Shown piece after piece: positions 1 to 4,422 of a DNA stretch of 5,469 bases. The translations under genes and the position numbers were made by a program. The notes beneath the pieces are model-generated. The model saw only the letters and a list, made by a program, of their open reading frames with translations, ran no database searches and was not told the DNA's origin. The DNA is from Caldilineaceae bacterium. Lineage in GTDB: Bacteria; Chloroflexota; Anaerolineae; Caldilineales; Caldilineaceae. Position 1 is the stretch's first letter, and each line of letters opens with the position of its first letter. The stretch spans positions 1-5,469 of the forward strand of contig JAAUPU010000266.1 in NCBI GenBank assembly GCA_012032975.1. The letters are read 5' to 3'.

Positions 1-387
1 GCTGGCGTCGCATCTTGAAGGGAATATCGCAGTGCAGACCTGGCCGGCATTGCGGCCGCTGGCGCGGAGATGAGCGGTTCGGGCATTGCCGTGGCCGTGC
101 AAAGCCGGGGCACGACCATGATCCAGAAACGGGGATTGGCCCGGCTCAACAACCTGGAGCTTTTCCCCCAGTCGCCCAGCCTGACCCTGGAAACCTATGA
201 AGCCATCGGTCGCAACGCGGCGCGCTACGCCAAAGGGGAAGCGGCCAGCCCCGTCCCGGTCAAGGTGGACAACTGGGCGCGGCTCAAGCTGATCGTCAAG
301 ACCGCCCTGCTCCACCGCCGCGAGTTGGACGAAGAACGCGATCAGCCACCCCAGGAGATGATCTTCGACTGGGAGCCGGATGTGTAA
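1..387 (+). CDS. pduD: Propanediol/glycerol dehydratase medium subunit, C-terminal part (5' end outside window, one frameshift)
   Basis: This is the C-terminal end of the medium (beta) subunit of adenosylcobalamin-dependent diol/glycerol dehydratase, which with the large and small subunits converts 1,2-propanediol or glycerol to the aldehyde in the cytoplasm or in a microcompartment. Family-typical stretches are readable: SGSGIAVAVQSRGTT, then LELFPQSPSLTLETY, then IGRNAARYAKGEAASPVPV, and a tail of about 45 residues ending in WEPDV before TAA at 385-387. The final reading frame has a stop at 16-18. The upstream frame reads RRILKG and the downstream frame YRSADLAGIA. Removing one A at 23/24 joins them into RRILKGYRSADL, so a one-base insertion is likely. 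The ATG at 70 is internal, not a real start. The small-subunit gene, normally next, is displaced to 4422. Assignment rests on recalled family sequence and is strong; whether the frameshift is real is unknown. Confidence 0.88.
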
Positions 388-460
388 GGTGACGGTTGGG
401 GAACGGGGACGAACCAGTCCTGGATTACTTGGTGGGGTTAACTTCCAGCATCGTCAATGC
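388..460. other. Junction between pduD and the inserted TA region
   Basis: This short G-rich stretch follows the pduD stop and contains no pduE start, although pduE would be expected here. On the minus strand the stop of the 461-679 gene overlaps an ATG (ATGA at 464-461), which opens a reading frame of only eight codons. A second minus-strand ATG slightly downstream also gives only eight codons. This would fit a translationally coupled toxin gene whose body has been lost at the junction. No terminator hairpin followed by a T-run and no clear inverted repeat marking an element end is visible. Confidence 0.35.
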
Positions 461-679
461 TCATGCAGCCAAGGGATCGCTTTGCATAAACTGACGAACC
501 GGTAGCGAAGTCAGGTAAAGATGATACAGACCGGCCCACATCATTAGGTCGTCGTCATCTCCCAATTCACCATCCTGATAACGTCGAAAAAAGTCGATGG
601 TTGAGTACCCATATCTCTGTTCGTAAGCGTGTAGACGGTCGCTGAGCTCATCAAAGGATACACGTTGTGGTCTGAACAT
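461..679 (-). CDS. Orphan antitoxin-like small protein
   Basis: This is a 72-residue acidic protein with no membrane segment. Its N-terminal half (VSFDELSDRLHAYEQRYGYS) should be helical, followed by FFRRYQDGELGDDDDLMMW. The pattern 'RYG-S-x-x-F-x-R-Y-x-x-G-E-x-G-D' followed by acidic residues and an aromatic resembles small antitoxin-type proteins found beside TumE/DUF6516-like or PIN toxins in Chloroflexota and Cyanobacteria; that comparison is from memory. The start at 679 has GGGAG about 9 bases upstream on the minus strand. A coupled toxin would be expected just downstream (below 461), but only an eight-codon ORF overlapping the stop remains before pduD. It lies divergently to the VapBC-like pair at 898. 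It is most likely an orphan antitoxin; a small protein of unrelated function cannot be excluded. Confidence 0.6.
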   Translation of the reverse strand: MFRPQRVSFDELSDRLHAYEQRYGYSTIDFFRRYQDGELGDDDDLMMWAGLYHLYLTSLPVRQFMQSDPLAA

Positions 680-897
680 TGCTCGTTTCTCCCAAGACTA
701 TCGACGGGTCGCTATGTACGGCAACTGAGCTATCACAGTCGTTTTGGCAAATAGTTCTGGCCGGTCAGTCTGCTCACAGTTCTGGTAGTGTAGACGACTG
801 GTCTGAATAGCTTTCAACAATTAAAGTGTATGAATGGGTATTTGCACATTACGTGATGCCAGAGCCATTGATGACGACGAGGATTTGGAGGTTCGGA
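680..897. other. Divergent intergenic region (218 bp)
   Basis: This spacer separates the minus-strand gene at 461-679 from the plus-strand antitoxin at 898. It should hold promoters for both, and it is more AT-rich than the flanking genes (for example 809-835), but I see no hexamer pair good enough to call. Longer frames starting at 826 or 834 run through it into the antitoxin gene; I treat them as chance, because the antitoxin has a textbook ribosome binding site (GGAGG at 887-891) placed for the ATG at 898. Confidence 0.4.
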
Positions 898-1182
898 ATG
901 ACAATAACATTAAGTCTGCCACCATTGCTAGAAGAGCAACTTGCCGAGGAAGCGAAGCTGGAAGGTTTCCCGCCATCCACATATGCGCAGCGCATCTTGG
1001 AGGAATATCTGCAGAAAAAGACGCGTCGGAACCAAGGGGTGGTGTTATTGCAATCCTGGATCGATGACGATGACGGCACCGAACAGGAAGAAACTGGAGA
1101 CTATTTGGTTGAGGCATTGGACGAAGATCGCCTATCAGAACGCAAGCATTTTCCGCCTGATCTGGAGGGAATAACCTGGTGA
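898..1182 (+). CDS. Ribbon-helix-helix-like antitoxin (VapB-type) of a VapBC-like pair
   Basis: This 94-residue protein is the likely antitoxin for the PIN toxin that follows. Residues 1-39 look like a ribbon-helix-helix DNA-binding unit: a short beta strand (TITLSLP, residues 2-8), then two helices (LLEEQLAEEAKLEG and TYAQRILEEYLQ). The rest is acidic and less ordered (IDDDDGTEQEE, residues 55-65), ending in FPPDLEGITW, as expected for a tail that wraps a toxin. The ATG at 898 is chosen over earlier in-frame starts because GGAGG at 887-891 sits six bases before it. The TGA stop overlaps the toxin GTG (GTGA, 1179-1182), implying translational coupling. By family analogy it would neutralise the toxin and repress its own promoter. 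It is intact, without frameshift. Confidence 0.8.
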   Translation: MTITLSLPPLLEEQLAEEAKLEGFPPSTYAQRILEEYLQKKTRRNQGVVLLQSWIDDDDGTEQEETGDYLVEALDEDRLSERKHFPPDLEGITW

Positions 1183-1637
1183 GTCTTGTCGTTCTGCTGG
1201 ATGCTGGGCCATTAGGTTTGGTGACAAATCCGCAGCGATCCCAGGCAAGTCTGCGCTGTGCTCAATGGCTGCAACTGCTGTTGTCTGCCGATACCCGCGT
1301 GATTGTTCCAGAGATCGCAGACTATGAGAAACGGCGCGAATTGCTGCGCGCAAACAAGACAAACGGTCTTAAGCGTTTGGATGCTATCGCTAATTTCACC
1401 GAGTATCTGCCCATCACAACAGATGCCATGCGACAGGCTGCTTTATTTTGGACGCAGGCACGGCGCGAAGGCCGACCAACAGCCGCGAACCTGGCCCTGG
1501 ATGGCGATGTGATTCTTGCTGCCCAAGCTACCACTATAGGCGCTCCAAACGCTATTGTTGCGACAACCAACGTGGGGCACTTGTCTCGCTTTGTACCAGC
1601 AGCACAGTGGCAGGAGATCCATGCCAGCACCCCCTGA
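1179..1637 (+). CDS. PIN-domain ribonuclease toxin (VapC-like)
   Basis: This is a 152-residue PIN-domain protein of standard VapC length, expected to be a Mg2+-dependent RNase inhibiting translation when free of antitoxin. The acidic residues expected for the active site are visible: D8 in VVLLDAGPLG, E45 in VPEIADYE, D108 and D110 in LALDGDVILAAQA, and the fourth-position motif TTNVGHLSRF (N131). The C-terminus FVPAAQWQEI is typical. The GTG start overlaps the antitoxin stop by four bases. The 3' end overlaps the start of the RM remnant (ATG 1621) by 17 bases, and its codons supply that gene's AGGAG site at 1612-1616. The gene appears intact. The general PIN call is firm; the exact RNA target cannot be inferred. 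Confidence 0.88.
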   Translation: MSLVVLLDAGPLGLVTNPQRSQASLRCAQWLQLLLSADTRVIVPEIADYEKRRELLRANKTNGLKRLDAIANFTEYLPITTDAMRQAALFWTQARREGRPTAANLALDGDVILAAQATTIGAPNAIVATTNVGHLSRFVPAAQWQEIHASTP

Positions 1638-1993
1638 ACTCCTCGACCTGACCGATCACTTCGCCCGCAACCTGGACGCGTTCAAACGGGGCGTCTACAA
1701 CGAAGCCCAGGTGCGGGTCGAGTTCATCGATCCCCTTTTCGCCGCGCTGGGCTGGGATGTTCACAACCGCACCGACTACGCCGACCCCGCGGACGGCGCC
1801 CGCCATGACCAGATGGTAGCCCTGGTCCAGCGCATGTTGGCGCTGCACAAGCAGCTGGCCGCGGCGACGGTTCCCCACAGCCGCGAGCTGTTCCAGCGCC
1901 AGATCGACGCGACGGACGCGCGGATCGACGGGCTGGTCTACGAGTTGCGAGTTGACTGAGGAGGAGATTCGGATCGTGGAGGGGAATCAATAG
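1621..1993 (+). pseudogene. Type IIG-like restriction-modification gene remnant: N-terminus joined in frame to C-terminus
   Basis: The open part (1621-1959) encodes 112 residues. Residues 1-53 (PELLDLTDHFARNLDAFKRG through EFIDPLFAALGWDVHNR) match the start of large fused restriction-methyltransferase enzymes of the Eco57I/type IIG kind. From about DPADGARHDQ onward (VALVQRMLALHKQLAAA, then QIDATDARIDGLVYEL) it matches the extreme C-terminal helix of the same kind of enzyme. The nuclease core, methyltransferase motifs and target-recognition domain, roughly 900 residues in the family, are absent; the two ends meet in frame around residues 53-60. The tail is then frameshifted: restoring TA after GAGTTG near 1949 gives VYELYELTEEEIRIVEGNQ and a TAG stop at 1991-1993. 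It cannot cut or methylate DNA. Family recognition is from memory; a small expressed protein remains possible because the start has a good AGGAG site. Confidence 0.75.
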
Positions 1994-2424
1994 CTACCCA
2001 CCGCCGGATGGGAAGAAGAACCGATCGAAGCCCTGCTGACGTAGCCCTTTTTGGAGAACCTGGTCGCCTGTCCACAGAAGACCATCGAGCGAAAGGGCAA
2101 GCGCAACATGCACCGTATCATTCACGTCAACTGGCGCGCATAGATCTGCCGCTTGTGCCAGGCTATCTGGTTTGAGGAGTCTTTCAGGATAGACTTCGAG
2201 GCGTTTCAGCAGGCGATAAAGCAAGCGCAGGAGATCATCTTCGCTGAGATGACTAAGCTCTGTCAGGCGTTCTTTGTGCTTGAACAACTCGACGACGACG
2301 TACTCGCAGATGAAAAAGTCATACTCGGTGCGGAAATGATCTCGACGAAAGTCGATGGTTCACGGAGCAGAGCCGAGAAGAGCACATTCGTATCGACCAC
2401 AATTGGGGGATGTAGCGCACTCAT
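1994..2424 (-). pseudogene. PIN-domain toxin, frameshifted
   Basis: Two frames together encode one PIN protein of about 143 residues. The first frame (2424-2263) begins MSALHPPIVVDTNVLFSALL, with the first catalytic aspartate in VVDTN (D11), and ends early. The second frame covers EYDFFICEYVVVELFKHKER (with the conserved Glu), a helical middle, then VDVNDTVHVALAL and LLWTGDQVLQKGLRQQGF, which supply the last two acidic positions. Adding one base to the A-run at 2334-2336 (T-run on the coding strand) joins them as STFVEIIFRTEYDFF. All four acidic positions survive, so the break is recent or a sequencing error. The gene starts six bases after the antitoxin at 2431-2652. Its TAG stop (1996-1994) abuts the ancestral TAG stop of the RM remnant. 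Confidence 0.78.
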
Positions 2425-2430
2425 GACACG

Positions 2431-2652
2431 CTATGGTTTGCTCATCTGCGCGCGAACCTGCGACCAACCGAACTCGTCGATTTCGGCAGCCAGTTGTTCG
2501 GCTGCTTCGCGGGTCAACTGGCTGCGGCGCCGGGTCGCTTCGATTTCCAGATAGTCAAGAAAACGAACAATCTCTTCACGGTCGAACAGGTCAGTTGGCA
2601 CGCGTACAAGGATCACATCTTGCTCCACGGCTACTTCATATCCTGCGATCAT
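2431..2652 (-). CDS. Antitoxin of the minus-strand PIN pair
   Basis: This 73-residue acidic protein precedes the frameshifted PIN toxin on the minus strand with a six-base gap, the classical antitoxin-first order. The N-terminal part (YEVAVEQDVILVRVPTDLFD) alternates hydrophobic and polar residues, which suggests beta strands. EEIVRFLDYLEIEATRRRSQ and EAAEQLAAEIDEFGWSQVRAQM should be helical. The ending 'E-I-D-E-x-x-W-x-x-V-R-x-x-M' is common among small antitoxins paired with PIN proteins. The ATG at 2652 has GGGAG about five bases upstream on the coding strand, and an extended -10 promoter lies about 57 bases further up (2717-2709). I do not recognise a named family. The antitoxin role rests on size, charge and position. 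Confidence 0.7.
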   Translation of the reverse strand: MIAGYEVAVEQDVILVRVPTDLFDREEIVRFLDYLEIEATRRRSQLTREAAEQLAAEIDEFGWSQVRAQMSKP

Positions 2653-2708
2653 GGACGCTCCCTATTTCATCCTCATGTCTGGCAACGCGCCAGAACGGCT
2701 GATGGCAC

Positions 2709-2717
2709 AGTATAACA
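2709..2717 (-). promoter_or_regulatory. Extended -10 promoter for the minus-strand TA pair
   Basis: On the minus strand the sequence reads TGTTATACT, an extended -10 (TGn followed by TATACT). No good -35 hexamer is seen at 16-18 bases upstream, as is common for extended -10 promoters. It lies about 57 bases before the antitoxin ATG. The same TGnTATACT core occurs before the TumE operon at 3379-3387. Confidence 0.5.
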
Positions 2718-2781
2718 GAACGGGTAGAACTTCACATATAGACGATCCAATGCCTTCTGCAGCCCGCCGTCGCCCGCCATG

Positions 2782-2882
2782 GCCAGATCGACGCGACGGA
2801 CGCACAGCTCGACAATCTGGTCTACGAGTTGTACGACCTGACCGATGAAGGGATTCGGATCGTGGAGGGGAAGGCGCAATGA
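2782..2882 (+). pseudogene. RM C-terminal tail remnant, copy B
   Basis: This is an open fragment without a start. It reads QIDATDAQLDNLVYELYDLT followed by DEGIRIVEGKAQ and TGA at 2880-2882, the same C-terminal segment as at 1900-1993. The first 22 bases (from GCCAGATCG) and a 21-base stretch near the end (2852-2872) are identical to the first copy; in between the copies differ at about a dozen positions, so they are related but diverged. In the same frame upstream, 2742-2781 is open back to a TAG at 2739 but does not resemble the enzyme. There is no upstream enzyme body, so this is a leftover or repeat unit, not a gene. Confidence 0.72.
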
Positions 2883-2895
2883 AACCGATTCGGTT
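2883..2895. promoter_or_regulatory. Palindrome upstream of the DUF2283 gene, possible operator
   Basis: AACCGATTCGGTT is a perfect inverted repeat with six-base arms around one central T. It begins right after the stop of RM-tail copy B and overlaps a possible -35 (TTGAGC, 2894-2899), about 64 bases before the DUF2283 start. A matching -10 is poor, so the promoter is unproven. The position would suit an autoregulatory operator. Confidence 0.3.
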
Positions 2896-2958
2896 GAGCG
2901 CACATGATGAGATAGTCGTTATGACGGTCTACACCTATTTCTATTAAGGAGGTGCACG

Positions 2959-3181
2959 ATGAAAATCAGATACGATCGAGAAGTTCGACGCGTTGAGCAT
3001 CATCTTCACAGAAACCACCGTGACAACCGAAGAGGTCGCGGAGGGGATCGCCGTCGAATACGATGCCGAGGGGCAACTGGCCGGCATTGAGATTCTTGAC
3101 GCCCGCCGCAAGCTTGGTCCAACCGACCCGTTCCATTCCGTCACGTTTGAGGGATTGGCACCGACTGCTACTGCTCGGTGA
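2959..3181 (+). pseudogene. DUF2283 small protein (antitoxin-like), frameshifted
   Basis: This small protein of the DUF2283 family (about 73 residues when repaired) is often found next to toxin-like partners; its biochemical role is not established to my knowledge. The start at 2959 has a strong ribosome site, AAGGAGGTG at 2946-2954. The start frame gives MKIRYDREV and then leaves the family pattern. The other frame from 2993 gives LSIIFTETTVTTEEVAEGIA, then VEYDAEGQLAGIEILDA, which is the DUF2283 core. Dropping the C at 2986 restores MKIRYDREVDALSIIFTETT, so a one-base insertion explains the break. The C-terminal part (KLGPTDPFHSVTFEGL) is of normal length. No partner toxin is intact downstream; a 27-codon ORF at 3193 is all that precedes the next RM tail. 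Confidence 0.8.
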
Positions 3182-3192
3182 TAATCGTTCGC

Positions 3193-3276
3193 ATGAAGAT
3201 GCTCTACCTGTCCAAACGTGCGCCCGGATTCAATCCGCAACAATTGGAATTTGAGACGGTCGGTCTACCGCAATGA
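3193..3276 (+). other. Short ORF of 27 residues, unrecognised
   Basis: An ATG at 3193 opens a 27-codon frame encoding MKMLYLSKRAPGFNPQQLEF and ETVGLPQ, ending at TGA 3274-3276. It starts 11 bases after the DUF2283 stop. I do not recognise it. It may be the surviving start of a partner toxin truncated where the next RM-tail repeat begins (its stop codon overlaps the first bases of that repeat), or a chance frame. No strong ribosome site is seen. Confidence 0.25.
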
Positions 3277-3364
3277 CGCGACGGACGCGCAAATCGACGG
3301 GCTGGTCTACGAATTATACAAGTTAACCGACGAGGAGATTCGAATTGTGGAGGGGCGGGAGTGA
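3275..3364 (+). pseudogene. RM C-terminal tail remnant, copy C
   Basis: This third copy of the RM tail reads DATDAQIDGLVYELYKL, then TDEEIRIVEGRE, with TGA at 3362-3364. Over about 80 bases I count some ten differences from the copy at 1900-1993, so it is clearly related. It starts abruptly within the QIDATD motif and its upstream frame does not match the enzyme. It is open but has no start codon of its own and no enzyme body, so I treat it as a remnant. It sits directly before the promoter of the TumE operon. Confidence 0.72.
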
Positions 3365-3373
3365 ATATCTGCC

Positions 3374-3393
3374 GCGCGTGGTATACTACGCGC
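3374..3393 (+). promoter_or_regulatory. Extended -10 promoter embedded in a palindrome (putative autoregulatory operator)
   Basis: GCGCGTGGTATACTACGCGC is a 20-base inverted repeat with nine of ten pairs matching. It contains TGGTATACT (3379-3387), an extended -10 promoter. No convincing -35 is present. It lies about 58 bases before the antitoxin ATG. A palindrome covering the -10 of a TA operon is the usual place for repression by the antitoxin or the TA complex; that function is inferred. Confidence 0.6.
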
Positions 3394-3445
3394 AAGAGCA
3401 CCGAAAAAGCGGTGATATGGAGGAGATGAATCTCGGAGGCAAGGA

Positions 3446-3779
3446 ATGTCCCCAGAAGTAGTCGCTGCAATGGAACCCTTTGTGCGACGTGGCCTCTTCC
3501 CGAACGCAGAAATGGCAGTGACCGAGATTGTGCGGGATTATGTCCTGCGCCAGATCGAGCGCTATCGGGCCATCGAAGCGGACTTGGAAGAGCGCTATGG
3601 CATGACGTATGAACAATTTGATGACTATCTGAAAGCCCGTTCACAAACTCTTCTGGAACACCCCAACCCCCGTGCTGGGACAGGCAGTTATGGCGGAAGA
3701 GGATGACGCCCAGGACTGGAAGATGGCCCGAGAGATGGCGCGAAGCTGGTTGGGTCTACAGGGCGAGATTGCCAGGTGA
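3446..3779 (+). pseudogene. Antitoxin upstream of TumE-like toxin, frameshifted near the C-terminus
   Basis: The open frame 3446-3706 encodes 86 residues: MSPEVVAAMEPFVRRGLFPN, then a long helix (TEIVRDYVLRQIERYRAIEA) and YGMTYEQFDDYLKARSQTLL, ending in an unnatural GTGSYGGRG. A second frame continues more plausibly as VLGQAVMAEEDDAQDWKMAR and SWLGLQGEIAR to TGA 3777-3779. Removing one C from the CCCCC run at 3667-3671 joins them into a 110-residue protein, so a slippage-type insertion is likely. The repaired stop overlaps the toxin GTG (GTGA, 3776-3779), the expected coupling, which supports the longer form as ancestral. The start has GGAGG at 3435-3439, six bases upstream. The first helices suggest a dimeric DNA-binding or toxin-binding fold; the family name is uncertain. 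Confidence 0.7.
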
Positions 3780-4165
3780 GCTCCTTGCCCGTCCTGCTCA
3801 GTTTTCTTGTCACAACATTGCAGCAGTCGGGCTTGTGTCACTCCGTTCGCGTGTTGGAGACCCATCCTTTTTCCGATCGTCAGTTCGCTCTCAAATTGCG
3901 CGCAGAATTGTTCATGGGTGACATTCTTCAGGTCCGCATCTACCGCAATGAGGATCATATCGATTATTCCTATCAACTTTTGCGCGAGAACCAACCGGTT
4001 CTTCGTTGGGATAACAAGGAACACTTTCCGGAAATCTCCACATATCCTCATCACTTCCACAGCCCGTCAGGCCAGGTGCAGCCCTCTCTTCTTAGCGGAG
4101 AACCCGTTGCAGACCTGCCAGAAGTATTGAGATTTCTTACCTCCCGTTCTCCCGATCAGTCCTGA
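3776..4165 (+). CDS. TumE-like (DUF6516) toxin
   Basis: This 129-residue protein matches the TumE/DUF6516 toxin pattern: a central sheet region (FALKLRAELFMGDILQVRIY), then HIDYSYQLL (61-69), and the signature LRWDNKEHFPEISTYPHHFH at residues 76-95, where the WDN, the FPEI-T-PHH spacing and the histidines are the most conserved features I recall. The C-terminal helix LPEVLRFL follows. The GTG start at 3776 is set by the four-base overlap with the repaired antitoxin stop. With the antitoxin frame broken at 3671, ribosomes would terminate 70 bases before this start, so coupling would be lost. The toxin itself is intact. TumE proteins are proposed RNA-acting toxins; the mechanism here is not shown by sequence. 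Confidence 0.82.
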   Translation: MSSLPVLLSFLVTTLQQSGLCHSVRVLETHPFSDRQFALKLRAELFMGDILQVRIYRNEDHIDYSYQLLRENQPVLRWDNKEHFPEISTYPHHFHSPSGQVQPSLLSGEPVADLPEVLRFLTSRSPDQS

Positions 4166-4173
4166 TTCTGATA

Positions 4174-4422
4174 ATGATCTCAGTAAACCCACAGATCGAA
4201 GAACGAATTTTGCAGCTATCACTTCAAGATCAAGTGCAGTTGATGGAATGGTTGGCATCCACGATACGACGCAACTCGGGTTTAGTCGATAGTACAGGAG
4301 AACTTACTGTTCGGGAAGATATCCCGGCGGCAATGGCAGACGATCCAGAAATTCAGGCCGAACTCTCTGCAATCCAAGCAGAGTTTGCGGTCACCGATCT
4401 GGATGGTTTGCGGAGTCCATAA
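4174..4422 (+). CDS. Orphan antitoxin-like protein
   Basis: This is an 82-residue acidic protein. The N-terminal half (QIEERILQLSLQDQVQLMEW, LASTIRR) should form two helices. The C-terminal half ends in DPEIQAELSAIQAEFAVTDL and DGL. This design, especially the 'DPEIQxEL-x-x-I-x-x-EFA-x-x-x-x-DGL' tail, resembles antitoxins encoded upstream of PemK/MazF-type or PIN toxins in Chloroflexota and Cyanobacteria (from memory). No toxin follows: the TAA stop overlaps the pduE ATG (TAATG, 4420-4424), exactly where a coupled toxin would start. It begins eight bases after the TumE gene with no obvious ribosome site. I read it as an antitoxin that has lost its toxin at the right-hand junction. Confidence 0.6.
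   Translation: MISVNPQIEERILQLSLQDQVQLMEWLASTIRRNSGLVDSTGELTVREDIPAAMADDPEIQAELSAIQAEFAVTDLDGLRSP

Larger units (their letters stand above)
1900..3364 (+). repeat. Three direct copies of the RM-tail segment spaced by TA genes
   Basis: Related segments of about 90-100 bases occur at 1900-1993, 2784-2882 and 3275-3364, all on the plus strand. Each encodes the same C-terminal motif, from the QIDATD motif (truncated to DATD in copy C) through GLVYEL or NLVYEL to IRIVEG. By eye about 83-87 percent of aligned positions agree between the first copy and each of the others. The intervals hold the minus-strand antitoxin/PIN pair and the DUF2283 gene respectively. The coordinates span the whole array, not one unit. 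Confidence 0.7.

Noticed and set aside
388..460. Rho-independent terminator after pduD
   Set aside because: G-rich, but no GC-rich stem followed by a T-run can be drawn.
834..1067. Plus-strand frame of 77 residues overlapping the first antitoxin
   Set aside because: It runs out of frame through the ribbon-helix-helix antitoxin gene, which has a much better ribosome site and matching partner; no family pattern is seen in it.
1552..1878. Minus-strand frame of 108 residues
   Set aside because: It is antisense to the end of the PIN toxin and the RM N-terminus; Gly/Val-rich composition is typical of a shadow frame.
2153..2554. Plus-strand frame of 133 residues
   Set aside because: It is antisense to the minus-strand PIN toxin and antitoxin, whose motifs explain the sequence.
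1900..3364. CRISPR array
   Set aside because: The repeat units are about 90 bases, coding, diverged and separated by whole genes, unlike short identical repeats with uniform spacers.
3204..3644. Minus-strand frame of 146 residues
   Set aside because: It is the longest frame there but is rich in Arg, Ser and Pro, with no recognisable motif, and lies antisense to RM-tail copy C and the TumE-operon antitoxin.
3641..4060. Minus-strand frame of 139 residues
   Set aside because: It is antisense to the TumE-like toxin, whose WDN and PHH signature is on the plus strand.
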